Notes: generated by a model not told the origin, from the letters alone. A stretch of DNA of 57,478 nt from Chloroflexota bacterium (GCA_028875185.1 JAPPFH010000128.1:1-57478); one strand, 5' to 3'; shown: positions 1-8,809, counted from the stretch's first letter. Made by a program: numbers and translations.

Positions 1-73
1 ATCACTTCTCTTTCGCCGCCATTTACATCGCCACAAACATGTCCGCTCCTCAGCCGCCTCACGGGGGATGTTT

Positions 74-140
74 CCCAAAATGAGGGAGGGACTTCAAAAG
101 CCCGTAATTCCTTGAAAAACTCCCCTTCCCTCCTTGTGGG
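74..140 (-). repeat. Long mosaic repeat, inverted partner of 55187-55253
   Basis: A 67-base segment whose reverse complement matches 55187-55253 with two mismatches. It includes CCCTCCCTCATTTTGGG on the minus strand and GGAAGGGGAG-type C/G-rich arms. A second piece of the same distant element is found at 469-505, so the order of parts is rearranged between the two ends of the window. Confidence 0.85.
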
Positions 141-294
141 CTGAGGACAGGGCAGTTTTGCAGCGAGCGGAATTTCGTCGCAAATTACGTGTTTTCTTAA
201 GCTATTTCGGGCGACCCAGCGCCGCGCGTAGGTCGCGTAGACACTGACCGCCGACACTGCGGTTCAGTCGCCCCTACATCTTTTGCGCTCCGTC

Positions 295-315
295 GGGCGA
301 CTCACCGAGTCGCCC
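295..315. repeat. Dispersed 8-bp-arm hairpin (GGGCGACT/AGTCGCCC)
   Basis: Arms at 295-302 and 308-315 are perfectly complementary around a CACCG loop and are followed by CCTACA. The same hairpin with the same loop recurs at 40443-40463, and variants occur at 18279-18299, 28052-28072 and, degenerate, near 51243. Confidence 0.8.
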
Positions 316-468
316 CTACAATTTCGCACCTGGATTTGCTTGTGATTGGCACATCGAGGCATCCATATCCAATCGGATTAAACCTGTCCTGTCGTCAGTC
401 TTTGTGGGGCGCGCGTAGACACTGCACTACGGCAAGGGGCCGGGTCACGTAGACATAGACCTTCGGGG

Positions 469-505
469 ATGGGGGTTTGTCGCGCTATCAATGAAATTCA
501 CCACT
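469..505 (-). repeat. Long mosaic repeat, exact inverted copy of 55134-55170
   Basis: A 37-base block matching the reverse complement of 55134-55170 with no mismatch by eye. At 55 kb it is directly joined to the block matching 74-140, while here the two blocks are about 330 bases apart. Confidence 0.85.
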
Positions 506-524
506 CCCGGCAGGCGCGTCGTGT

Positions 525-551
525 TTGCAATCCTTCAGTATCTGCGATAAT
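525..551 (+). promoter_or_regulatory. Possible promoter for the sugar ABC locus
   Basis: TTGCAA at 525-530 and GATAAT at 546-551 are separated by 15 bases. TGC directly before the second box gives an extended -10 look. The spacing is short and nothing else confirms it, so this is only a candidate. Confidence 0.3.
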
Positions 552-696
552 CTTGCGAACTAGCAAAATCTCAGTCTAGGGCATATCGGCTCCGACCGCT
601 TCTGATCAGTTGTATCAAGCTGCCCAGGGAGGTAAAGCCGAGCGTTCAACGCTGCGATGCAGTAATTCTCGTACAGTTCAGAAAGGATGAAGTCAA

Positions 697-1947
697 ATGA
701 CTACTCGCAAAGCGTTATTAGCTATACTCGCGATCGCCTTGGTTGTGGGGAGCCTGCCGCTCGCTGCGCAGGACGACCAGGTCAACATGACAATGTGGGT
801 GCGGTCAATCCCCTTCCAGACACAGGCGCTGGTCGATGAGTGGAACGCCAACAACGATAGCCAGATCGAATTAACCGTCATCCCGAGTGGCGAGTTTGTT
901 ACCAAGATGGGCGCCGCCATTGCCGCCGGAGAACCGCCAGATATCGCCAGCATTGATTTGATTTACACACCGGCTTTCGCGGCCGCCGGGCAATTGGTCG
1001 ATATCACCGACTTTGTCAAAGCGCTGTCTTATGCCGACACCTTGACGCCAGCGCACATGGAATTGGGCATGTATGAAGGACGCAACTATGCCGTGCCAAC
1101 GGGGGTAGATGGTTCGTTCATCGTCTACAACATCGATCTGTTTGAGCAAGCCGGCTTGGATCCAGATAATCCGCCCTCAACCTGGGACGAGATGCTGGAA
1201 GCGATGCGCGCCATCAACGCCCTGGGCGACGACATCTACGGCTACTGGTTCTCGATGGGCTGCGCCGGTTGCAACGCTTTCACCTTCCTGCCCTTTATCT
1301 GGGCCAGCGGCGGCGATGTGCTCAGCGATGACTATACCGAAGCGACCATAACCAGCGACCCGATCGTGCGCGAGGCGCTTGAATTTTACAATACGATCTG
1401 GGAAGAGGGTCTTGTGCCCGAGGGCGCCAGCATTGATAACGGCAGCAACTTCGTCAGCGCATTCGGCGCCGGCAATATCGGCATGAGCGGCACGGGGAAC
1501 TTCGCCATCGCCGGTTACACCAATGATTTTCCCGACTTGAATTTTGGCGTTTTCCATATTCCGGGTCAAGATGGCGGCGCGGCTTCCTTCGGCGGCGGCG
1601 ATGTGATCGCGATAGCGAGCGGCTCCGAGCATGTGGAAGAAGCCTGGCGATTCATCGAATGGACGATGAGCGATGGTCCGCAGATTGAGATTTACGCCGC
1701 CAACGGTCAGATTCCGGTCCGCCTTGAGCTGGTCGACAACCCCTATTTCGAGGGCGACGATCGCCAGATGACTGCCGCCAGCGCCTTGGCTGTAGGACAC
1801 ACGCCCTACACTACGGTCTACAACGATTTGTTCAATGATCCCAACGGTCCCTGGCTGGAGATGCTGCAGGTCGCGATCCTCGATGGCGATATCGACGGCG
1901 CGCTTGAGCTTGGGCAGGATCGTTTCACCCAGATTATGGAAGGCTAG
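697..1947 (+). CDS. Sugar ABC transporter substrate-binding protein, family 1
   Basis: Extracellular solute-binding protein of the maltose/glycerol-3-phosphate type, 416 residues, the usual length. A signal peptide is clear: a short Arg-Lys start, a hydrophobic stretch to about residue 22, and likely cleavage after an Ala-rich LAAQ site. There is no lipobox cysteine, so it is not an obvious lipoprotein. The mature part opens with a beta strand (VNMTMWVRS) and has the family features GEPPDIASID and an ASGGDVLSDD segment typical of MalE-like proteins. AGAAAGGATGA just upstream is a good ribosome site. Two permease genes follow after a terminator-like hairpin. The substrate is not readable from sequence; the neighbouring GH127 enzymes suggest an arabinose-containing sugar. 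Confidence 0.9.
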   Translation: MTTRKALLAILAIALVVGSLPLAAQDDQVNMTMWVRSIPFQTQALVDEWNANNDSQIELTVIPSGEFVTKMGAAIAAGEPPDIASIDLIYTPAFAAAGQLVDITDFVKALSYADTLTPAHMELGMYEGRNYAVPTGVDGSFIVYNIDLFEQAGLDPDNPPSTWDEMLEAMRAINALGDDIYGYWFSMGCAGCNAFTFLPFIWASGGDVLSDDYTEATITSDPIVREALEFYNTIWEEGLVPEGASIDNGSNFVSAFGAGNIGMSGTGNFAIAGYTNDFPDLNFGVFHIPGQDGGAASFGGGDVIAIASGSEHVEEAWRFIEWTMSDGPQIEIYAANGQIPVRLELVDNPYFEGDDRQMTAASALAVGHTPYTTVYNDLFNDPNGPWLEMLQVAILDGDIDGALELGQDRFTQIMEG

Positions 1948-1970
1948 ATCGCGCAGGTCGCATAAGTCGT

Positions 1971-1998
1971 GTAGGTCGCGCAGACGCTGACCGGCGCC
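1971..1998 (+). repeat. Degenerate copy of the GCGTAGACACTG-type dispersed repeat
   Basis: GTAGGTCGCGCAGACGCTGA matches the version at 229-247 (GTAGGTCGCGTAGACACTGA) with two differences. It sits in the gap between the binding-protein gene and its permeases, just before the terminator-like hairpin. Confidence 0.6.
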
Positions 1999-2012
1999 AT
2001 GCAGCATGTGAG

Positions 2013-2050
2013 TACCTGCCAAATCGGACGACGGTTTGGCAGGTATTTTT
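2013..2050 (+). terminator. Intrinsic terminator or attenuator after the binding-protein gene
   Basis: Perfect 11-bp stem (2013-2023 with 2035-2045, TACCTGCCAAA/TTTGGCAGGTA), an 11-base loop and a run of five T. Its place between a solute-binding protein gene and its permease genes is a familiar arrangement that leaves more transcript for the binding protein than for the permeases. Confidence 0.85.
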
Positions 2051-2106
2051 CCCTCAATGGCGGTCGCTATAGATTCAAATGAAAGCGATTCGAGAGTTCC
2101 AATCGA

Positions 2107-3000
2107 ATGCAGTTGACCCAGTTTAATCTCAGTTGGACCCAGCGACGTAAACTAACGGGGCTGCTCTTCGTTACGCCAACTGTCGTATTTGTGACGGTCT
2201 TTTTCATCATTCCGCTCATTATGACTATTTACATGTCCTTCCATGACTGGCCGCTCTTTGGCGAACGCGCCTTCACTGGCTTGGAGAACTACCAGGAGCT
2301 CGGCAAAGACCGACAGTATCTCAAGAGCCTCGATTTCACGTTTCGCTATACGGCGCTTGTCACGCCGCCCATATTCATACTCGGGTTTATTCTTGCGTCG
2401 CTGGTACGTCACAATATTCGCTATATCGGCATTTTTCGCACCATTTTCTTTTTGCCAGTGGTCATCGGCTTGGGTGTATCGAGTCTGCTTTGGGTCTGGA
2501 TGCTTGATGATCGTATCGGCGTTTTCAACAAGATCTTGCTGGACCTCAATCTGGCGCCTAAAGCGCAACTATTCCTGGGAAGACCTAACACAGCCATGAA
2601 CGTCATCATTTTGTCGGTGGTCTGGAAGACGGTCGGCTTCACCATGATTCTGTTATTAGCCGGCTTGCAGGCGATTCCGGACGAACTTTACGAGTCAGCC
2701 GAGGTCGATGGCGCCGGATATTTCAGGAAGCTGTTATACATCACTTTGCCATTGATGCGCCGCTTCATCGCCCTTGCGCTTATTCTGTCCGTCATTGGTT
2801 CCGTCTTGTCATTCGACCAGTTCTATATCATGACGCGCGGCGGACCGCGGAACAGCACGATATCCATCGTCTTCTGGATATTCAACAACTCCTTCACTTA
2901 TTTCAAGATGGGTTATGGCGCGGCCATGTCTATCGTCTTGCTTGGGATTCTGGTGGCGCTGACGGGCTTACAGCTGTACGTCTTGCGGGAGAAGGAATAG
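2107..3000 (+). CDS. Sugar ABC transporter permease, MalF/UgpA type
   Basis: Inner-membrane permease of 297 residues, normal for the MalF/UgpA/LacF group, with about six hydrophobic segments. The EAA loop that docks the ATPase is present at about residues 197-215 (YESAEVDGAGYFRKLLYIT, then LP). The C-terminal signature GGPRNSTISIVFWIF is typical of sugar permeases. The next gene begins on the base after the stop, so the two permeases are co-translated. No cognate ATPase is encoded in this cluster; such importers often share a MsmX/UgpC-type ATPase made elsewhere. Confidence 0.92.
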   Translation: MQLTQFNLSWTQRRKLTGLLFVTPTVVFVTVFFIIPLIMTIYMSFHDWPLFGERAFTGLENYQELGKDRQYLKSLDFTFRYTALVTPPIFILGFILASLVRHNIRYIGIFRTIFFLPVVIGLGVSSLLWVWMLDDRIGVFNKILLDLNLAPKAQLFLGRPNTAMNVIILSVVWKTVGFTMILLLAGLQAIPDELYESAEVDGAGYFRKLLYITLPLMRRFIALALILSVIGSVLSFDQFYIMTRGGPRNSTISIVFWIFNNSFTYFKMGYGAAMSIVLLGILVALTGLQLYVLREKE

Positions 3001-3897
3001 ATGAACGCGCCCGCGTTTGACGCCAGCGCCGATCGCTCGCAGCAAGAAATCCGCCGCATGCGCCAGCGCGCGCTATTGTGGCTCCGTTATCTCGCGCTTG
3101 TCATCCTGGCGCTTCTATTCCTGTTTCCTATCGCTTGGTCCTTCATCAATTCGATCAAAACACCCGCTGAAGCGCTGGCTGTGCCGCCGACCTATCTGCC
3201 CAGTGAGATCTCCCTGGCAAACTACGAGGAGCTTACAACCTACGGGAAGATCGGAATCGCGCAGCACGTTTACAACAGCACGGTTGTCGCGCTGATCACG
3301 GTCGCCGGCAGCGTCATACTGAGCACACTTGGCGGCTACGGTTTCGCTCGCTTCGATTTTCCGGCGAAGGATGTCTTGTTCATCATGGTGCTGTCCACCT
3401 TGATGATTCCCTTTCAATCGATTTTGATTCCGCTTTTCGTCATGATCGTTCAGGTCGATTTGCACGACACGCTGTTTGGCCTCGCGCTGGTATACATTAC
3501 CTTTCAACTGCCTTTCGGCATTTTTTTGATGCGCAACAGCTTTTTAGCGGTGCCGCATGAAATCGAAGAATCGGCGCTGCTGGACGGCTGCAGTTCCTTG
3601 AGCATACTGTATCGCCTCATGCTGCGACTGGTTTTGCCGGGCATCGTCACCGTCGCCATTTACGCGTTTATCAACTCCTGGAACGAATTCTTAGCCGCCT
3701 TGATCTTCATGTCGGATCAGGACAAATTCACCTTGCCTGTATTTCTCACTACCATTCGCTATGGCATCTGGGGCGATGTCAATTGGGGCGCCTTGCAAGC
3801 CGGCGTCATCGTTTCAATCATCCCCAGCCTGGCTATTTTCCTGGCGCTCCAGCGTTATTACATGGACGGCTTGATGGGCGGCGCGGTCAAGAACTAA
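3001..3897 (+). CDS. Sugar ABC transporter permease, MalG/UgpE type
   Basis: Partner permease, 298 residues, starting immediately after the upstream stop codon with GGGAGAAGGA as ribosome site. It has about six membrane segments. The EAA loop lies near residues 188-207 (IEESALLDGCSSLSILYRLM, then LP), and NSWNEFLAALIFMSD is a MalG family signature. With the two preceding genes it forms the membrane and capture part of a sugar importer. The GH127-like gene begins 26 bases downstream and is probably in the same transcript. Confidence 0.93.
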   Translation: MNAPAFDASADRSQQEIRRMRQRALLWLRYLALVILALLFLFPIAWSFINSIKTPAEALAVPPTYLPSEISLANYEELTTYGKIGIAQHVYNSTVVALITVAGSVILSTLGGYGFARFDFPAKDVLFIMVLSTLMIPFQSILIPLFVMIVQVDLHDTLFGLALVYITFQLPFGIFLMRNSFLAVPHEIEESALLDGCSSLSILYRLMLRLVLPGIVTVAIYAFINSWNEFLAALIFMSDQDKFTLPVFLTTIRYGIWGDVNWGALQAGVIVSIIPSLAIFLALQRYYMDGLMGGAVKN

Positions 3898-3923
3898 TTG
3901 CCAACTTATCTACGAGGCCAGCT

Positions 3924-5819
3924 ATGGACAAGCTTCCCGCGAATCGTGATCCCCTGTATCCCGCCGCGTTTCAGGCGCTGCCGCTGGGCGCCATCAAGCC
4001 GCGCGGCTGGCTTCTGAATCAGCTGCGCGTGCAAGCGAATGGACTGACGGGCCACCTCGACGAATTCTGGCCCAGCGTCGGACGCGACAGCGGCTGGCTG
4101 GGCGGCGATGGCGAATCCTGGGAGCGCGGTCCCTACTACCTTGATGGCTTGCTGCCTCTTGCGCATCTGCTCGATGACGAGCGCCTGCTGAACAAGGTCG
4201 AGCCCTGGATAGCGTGGACGCTTAACAGCCAGGATGAGGGCGGCTATTTTGGTCCGCGCGATCCCGACTGGTGGCCGCGGATGATCATGCTCAAAGTGCT
4301 GATGATGCATTACGAAGTCAGCGGCGACGAGCGCGTCCTCCAGCTCATGACCAAATATTTTAGCTATCAACTGCGCGTTCTGCCGGTGAAGCCGCTGTAC
4401 CTGTGGGGCTGGGCGCGCGCGATGGACAACGCGCTCGCTGTCCATTGGCTATATAACTTCACCGGCGACGGCTTCCTCCTGGACTTGGCTCAACTGCTCA
4501 TCGAGAATACGCTTGACTGGCCCGATCTACAAGCGAATTACAGCCTGCGCCATATCCTGCCGCTGGAAGCGTGGAATCATGGGATGATGACGCATGGCCC
4601 CAACAATGCTATGGGGGTCAAAGCCGGAGCTGTCTTTTACGTACAGACCGGTAAACCCTGGCATCGCATGGCAGCGCGCCTGGGCATTGAAAACCTGATG
4701 CGGCATCACGGCCAGCCTAATGGCGTATTCAGTTGCGACGAGCATCTCAACGGCACATCGCCCGTCAGCGGAACCGAACTCTGCGCGGTCGCCGAATTCA
4801 TGTTCTCGCTGGAAGAACTGATGCGAATTCTTGGCGATCCCTTCTTCGGCGATCTATTGGAACAGGTAGCGTACAATGCCCTGCCAGCCACCTTCAGTCC
4901 TGATATGTGGGCGCATCAATACGACCAACAGGTGAATCAGGTGCTGGCCACGGTCGCCCAACGCAACTGGACCGACAATTCCGACGAATCCAATATCTTT
5001 GGGCTCGAGCCCCACTTTGGCTGCTGCACCGCCAATATGCACCAGGCATTTCCCAAATTCAGCAAGAGCTTGTTCATGGCGACGCCTGGCGGCGGATTGG
5101 CTGCCACTGCCTACGCGCCCTGCCAGGTTAAGTCCACGGTTGCCGGCGGCATTCCCGTGACCATTACCGAAACAACGGACTACCCCTTCAAGGGCGAGAT
5201 ACAGTTTGCCTTCAATCTGGATTCCCCTGCCGACTTTGACTTCGGACTGCGAATTCCCGAATGGGCGGATCGAGCGCATTTGACGATTAATGGGGAGACG
5301 CGCGAGATCTGCGCCGCCGGCAGCTTCCATGTGATGCGGCGAGCGTGGCAGTCTGGCGATTCGGTCACGCTGCAATTGCCGATGGATCTGCGCCTGAGTG
5401 AAGGTCACCGGGGTTTGCTATCGGTGTATCGCGGTCCCTTGCTCTTCGGCGCGCGAATTGATGAAGAGTGGAAGCAGATTGCTGGTGAGCTCCCACATGC
5501 CGATTGGGAAATCTATCCCAAGTCGCCTTGGAATTACGGTCTCATACCTGACGACAATACGATGCTGGCGGATCTCGTCATTGAAGAGGCAGCGCCGAGC
5601 GAGACGCCCTTCTCTACGGACGCGCCGCCAGTCACGATAAAGGCAGCGGCAAAGCGACTGCCGCATTGGACGCTGCAAGACAATTCGGCCGCCGATATTG
5701 ATGTCGGTCCCCATCCCACGGACGCCGAGATCGAAGAGATTACGCTGATTCCCTTTGGTTCAACGCAATTGAGAATCGCGGCTTTCCCCATTGCAAAGCC
5801 CGCCGAGGACATGGCATGA
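3924..5819 (+). CDS. Glycoside hydrolase family 127-like protein (DUF1680), first copy
   Basis: A 631-residue protein of the DUF1680/GH127 family, whose founder HypBA1 cuts beta-L-arabinofuranosyl linkages. In HypBA1 a zinc site is made by Glu, Cys and a Cys-Cys pair, one cysteine being the nucleophile. The same pattern is seen here as E285-x-C287 and C367-C368 (FGCCTANMH). No signal peptide is visible, so it probably acts on imported oligosaccharides in the cytoplasm. The start at 3924 follows an ACGAGG ribosome site; the frame stays open further upstream but only inside the permease gene. It overlaps the second GH127 gene by ATGA. It diverges from the canonical protein more than its neighbour does, so a related activity such as GH146-type or another DUF1680 linkage remains possible. 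Confidence 0.85.
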   Translation: MDKLPANRDPLYPAAFQALPLGAIKPRGWLLNQLRVQANGLTGHLDEFWPSVGRDSGWLGGDGESWERGPYYLDGLLPLAHLLDDERLLNKVEPWIAWTLNSQDEGGYFGPRDPDWWPRMIMLKVLMMHYEVSGDERVLQLMTKYFSYQLRVLPVKPLYLWGWARAMDNALAVHWLYNFTGDGFLLDLAQLLIENTLDWPDLQANYSLRHILPLEAWNHGMMTHGPNNAMGVKAGAVFYVQTGKPWHRMAARLGIENLMRHHGQPNGVFSCDEHLNGTSPVSGTELCAVAEFMFSLEELMRILGDPFFGDLLEQVAYNALPATFSPDMWAHQYDQQVNQVLATVAQRNWTDNSDESNIFGLEPHFGCCTANMHQAFPKFSKSLFMATPGGGLAATAYAPCQVKSTVAGGIPVTITETTDYPFKGEIQFAFNLDSPADFDFGLRIPEWADRAHLTINGETREICAAGSFHVMRRAWQSGDSVTLQLPMDLRLSEGHRGLLSVYRGPLLFGARIDEEWKQIAGELPHADWEIYPKSPWNYGLIPDDNTMLADLVIEEAAPSETPFSTDAPPVTIKAAAKRLPHWTLQDNSAADIDVGPHPTDAEIEEITLIPFGSTQLRIAAFPIAKPAEDMA

Positions 5820-7705
5820 GCGACAAGAATCGAGACTACTCGATCCAACCTATTCCTTTCACTAGCGCTCGGATACAGGACGATTTTTGGCAATCGCGCA
5901 TCGATACCGCCGTCAACGTAACGATTCCTTACGACTTCGAAAAATGTGAAGAAACCGGGCGCATCGACAATTTCGCCAAAGCTGGCGGGCTTATGGATGG
6001 CGAGCATCAGGGCATCTATTACAACGATTCCGATGTCTTCAAAGTGGTTCAGGGCGCCGCATACGCCCTGCAAATATCGCCCAATCCGGCGTTGGAAGCC
6101 TACCTGGACGATCTCATTGACAAGTTCGCCGCCGCGCAAGAAGATGACGGCTACCTCTACACAGCGCGCACGATTGACCCGGCCAAGGCGCCGGAACACT
6201 GCGGACCGGAGCGCTGGTCGAATCTCATCGTCAACCACGAACTCTACAATGTCGGCCACATGTATGAAGCCGCTGTCGCCTACTTTGAAGCGACGGGAAA
6301 GCGGAAGTTTCTCGATATCGCCCTGAGGAACGCCGATCTGATCGACTCTGTTTTCGGTGTAGAAAAGCTGCGTGATGTGTCGGGACATCAGGAGATCGAG
6401 ATCGGGCTGGTGGCGCTTTATCGCGTAACCGGCAATGGCCGCTACCTGCGTTTGGCGAAATTCTTCCTCGATGAGCGCGGAACGTCAAATGGACGCGAGC
6501 TTTACGGTCCCTACTGCCAGGATCATCTGCCGGTCACTCAGCAGCGAGAGGCGGTCGGGCATGCCGTCCGCGCTGGCTATATGTACGCCGGCATGACTGA
6601 CATCGCCGCGCTGACTGGCGACGCCAATTACGCCGATGCCGTTATGGGACTGTGGGAGAACGTTGTCGGCAAAAAGCTGTCGCTAACGGGTGGAATCGGC
6701 GCGCGCCATGATGGCGAAGCTTTTGGCCATGATTACGAATTGCCCAACTTGACCGCCTATAACGAGACCTGCGCCGCCCAAGCCCTTATTCTCTGGAATC
6801 ATCGCATGTTTCTATTGACCGGCGAGGCGCGCTATATCGACATCCTCGAACGCGCGCTCTACAACGGATTCCTGGCCGGCGTCGGCATGGACGGGCGCTC
6901 GTTCTATTACGTCAATCCGCTGGCTTGCGATGGCGAGTATCAATTCAATCTCGGCACAGCCATGAGCAGGCAGCCCTGGTATCAGACTTCGTGCTGCCCG
7001 ACCAATGTTGTGCGCCTGTTGCCATCATTGTCTGGCTATATGTACGCCCGGCGCGACCGAGACATTTATGTCAATCTCTACGCCACCGGCCGCGCGCAAT
7101 TGCAAAGCGACGGCAGTAACATCAAGATTGAACAAGCTACCCAATACCCTTGGGATGGCGCGATCACTCTTGATCTCACGGTATCGCAACCCGCCGCATT
7201 CGCTCTCCGCCTGCGGATCCCTTCATTTGCCCGCGGTCAGCCGCTTTCCAGTGATCTGTATCGCTACCTTCCCGCGGCGGAAGGCGCTGTTCGACTCACG
7301 GTTGGCGCGGACGAAGCGCCCTTGAAGATTCAAGACGGCTACGCCCTCGTGTCGCGCCGCTGGGAGGGAAAGACTCGAATCGCGCTGCATTTGCCGCTGC
7401 CCATCTGCCGCGTGCTTGCAAACGATGCGGTGGACGAATTGCGCGGCAAGGTAGCCCTTGAGCGCGGTCCCATAGTCTACGCGCTGGAATCGGCCGACAA
7501 TGATGCGCCAGTGCTGGATCTGACGCTTGACGACTCAAGCCATCTGATCAGCGAATATCAGCCGAAGTTGCTGGGCGGGCTAGCCACCATCCGCGGCGCC
7601 GCGCGCGGCGCCAGCGGAGAGGAGATTCCCTTCACCGCCATCCCCTACTATGCTTGGGGCCATCGCGAAGCCGGGTCCATGTGCGTATGGCTGAATCGAG
7701 GCTGA
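5816..7705 (+). CDS. Beta-L-arabinofuranosidase, GH127 type, second copy
   Basis: A 629-residue DUF1680/GH127 enzyme, close to the canonical length. The metal and catalytic residues are the family pattern: E317-x-C319 in YNETCA, and C393-C394 in TSCCPTNVVR. SLTGGIGARHDGEAFG is another strongly conserved family segment. No signal peptide is present. The ATG overlaps the stop of the first GH127 gene (ATGA), so the two are translationally coupled. The tandem pair plus a sugar importer points to intracellular breakdown of imported beta-L-arabinooligosaccharides. The exact linkage cannot be fixed from sequence. Confidence 0.9.
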   Translation: MSDKNRDYSIQPIPFTSARIQDDFWQSRIDTAVNVTIPYDFEKCEETGRIDNFAKAGGLMDGEHQGIYYNDSDVFKVVQGAAYALQISPNPALEAYLDDLIDKFAAAQEDDGYLYTARTIDPAKAPEHCGPERWSNLIVNHELYNVGHMYEAAVAYFEATGKRKFLDIALRNADLIDSVFGVEKLRDVSGHQEIEIGLVALYRVTGNGRYLRLAKFFLDERGTSNGRELYGPYCQDHLPVTQQREAVGHAVRAGYMYAGMTDIAALTGDANYADAVMGLWENVVGKKLSLTGGIGARHDGEAFGHDYELPNLTAYNETCAAQALILWNHRMFLLTGEARYIDILERALYNGFLAGVGMDGRSFYYVNPLACDGEYQFNLGTAMSRQPWYQTSCCPTNVVRLLPSLSGYMYARRDRDIYVNLYATGRAQLQSDGSNIKIEQATQYPWDGAITLDLTVSQPAAFALRLRIPSFARGQPLSSDLYRYLPAAEGAVRLTVGADEAPLKIQDGYALVSRRWEGKTRIALHLPLPICRVLANDAVDELRGKVALERGPIVYALESADNDAPVLDLTLDDSSHLISEYQPKLLGGLATIRGAARGASGEEIPFTAIPYYAWGHREAGSMCVWLNRG

Positions 7706-7712
7706 GCTTCAA

Positions 7713-8741
7713 TCAGGTTTGGGGCCAGGTATCGCTAAGGCGGTAACCGAGCGGCCAGGGGTCGTCTGGATCAAGCATCAGTTGCTGGGCGCCGGTGATC
7801 CAGGCGCGCCCGCGTATGCGCGGCACGACCGCCTCGCGTCCGCCAATGTCGCCGACCGCGGCAATCTCGCAGTCAAATCGCGAGCCGATGATGGAGCGAG
7901 CCTCGAATTGATCTCCGAGCCCCATTTCGCCCCGGGCATGAAGCACAGCCATCCGCGCCGAGCAGCCAGTGCCGCAGGGCGAACGATCCAATTTGCCCGG
8001 ATCGATTGCCACCGTGTTCCGCCCAGCCAACCGCCCAGCCTGCCGCTCAACCGGCAGCGTGAACTGGCAGAATGAGATGTGATTCCATTCTTCATGGATC
8101 GGATGCCGAAAACCGAGTTGCTCGTTGGCGGCAGTTGTGATGCGCGCGCCCAGCCGCGACAGGTCATACGCTTCTTCCGCTACGATCTCAAACCCGAGCG
8201 AACAAGCGTCGACAAGAACAAAGCTGTCGCCGCCATAGGCGACATCCACATTCAGCGTACCAATGCCTTCGACTTCGAGCGCGGCATCGAGCCGATCCAC
8301 GAAAGACGGCACGTTCTCAAATTCGATGCTTTGCGCTTTCCCATCTTTACAGCGCGCGCGGATGCGCACCAATCCCGCTGGCGCCTCGAGCAAGAAGGTC
8401 GTCTCAGGTTCAACCATGGCGACCATACCCGTATCCAGCAGCACTGTGGCAACGCATATCGAATTCGAGCCCGACATTGGCGGCGTGTGCTCCGGTTCCA
8501 TAATGATGAAACCGAAGGCGGCATCGGGGTGTTTTGGCGACACAAGCAGATTAACATGCTTGAAGACGCCCCCTCGCGGTTCATTAAGCACGAACTTTCG
8601 CAGGCTTTGATCTTGCGCAACCCAGCGCGATTGCTCCCATAGCGAGTCGCCAGGTGGCGGCGCGACTCCACCGACAATCACATTGCCGACCTCACCTTCG
8701 GCATGGCAGTTGACGATATGGATGACTTTGCTCGTTCGCAT
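7713..8741 (-). CDS. Proline racemase superfamily: hydroxyproline epimerase/dehydratase, Ser/Cys type
   Basis: 342 residues, the length of the proline racemase/4-hydroxyproline epimerase/trans-3-hydroxy-L-proline dehydratase superfamily. These enzymes use two acid-base residues, usually Cys and Cys. Here the first is replaced by serine: MSGSNSIC at residues 89-96 gives S90, while the second is the normal C256 in [11 protein letters not shown]. Ser/Cys members are reported to act on hydroxyprolines (4-epimerisation and/or 3-hydroxyproline dehydration), not as proline racemases. The start has an AGGA ribosome site eight bases upstream. The stop lies seven bases from that of the GH127 gene, in convergent orientation. 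Confidence 0.88.
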   Translation of the reverse strand: MRTSKVIHIVNCHAEGEVGNVIVGGVAPPPGDSLWEQSRWVAQDQSLRKFVLNEPRGGVFKHVNLLVSPKHPDAAFGFIIMEPEHTPPMSGSNSICVATVLLDTGMVAMVEPETTFLLEAPAGLVRIRARCKDGKAQSIEFENVPSFVDRLDAALEVEGIGTLNVDVAYGGDSFVLVDACSLGFEIVAEEAYDLSRLGARITTAANEQLGFRHPIHEEWNHISFCQFTLPVERQAGRLAGRNTVAIDPGKLDRSPCGTGCSARMAVLHARGEMGLGDQFEARSIIGSRFDCEIAAVGDIGGREAVVPRIRGRAWITGAQQLMLDPDDPWPLGYRLSDTWPQT

Positions 8742-8763
8742 TGGCTTATCCTAAAGCAGATCG

Positions 8764-8809
8764 ACAAGCATGATTGTACCAGAGGAGCACGGACCTAAAC
8801 CATGCTTGT
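8764..8809. promoter_or_regulatory. Inverted repeat in a divergent promoter region, possible operator
   Basis: ACAAGCATG at 8764-8772 and CATGCTTGT at 8801-8809 are perfect 9-bp arms separated by 28 bases. They lie between the divergent hydroxyproline enzyme and RraA-like genes, where a regulator could control both. No regulator gene is adjacent. The rest of 8742-8988 shows nothing else I can support. Confidence 0.35.

Larger units (their letters stand above)
1..696. other. Non-coding mosaic of dispersed repeats upstream of the sugar-transport locus
   Basis: I see no credible gene here. The stretch is built from pieces that recur elsewhere in the window. Bases 74-140 are an inverted copy of 55187-55253, differing at two of 67 positions by eye. 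Bases 469-505 are an inverted copy of 55134-55170, identical over 37 bases. Bases 120-215 resemble 40358-40450. Bases 224-262 and 411-461 carry the GCGTAGACACTG-type repeat. Bases 295-315 form a perfect hairpin with 8-bp arms and a 5-base loop. The last 150 bases contain no obvious repeat and probably hold the promoter of the gene starting at 697. Confidence 0.75.

Noticed and set aside
1177-2022. Open frame of 281 codons antisense to the sugar-binding protein gene
   Set aside because: Same reason: no motif, no ribosome site, and complete overlap with a clear gene.
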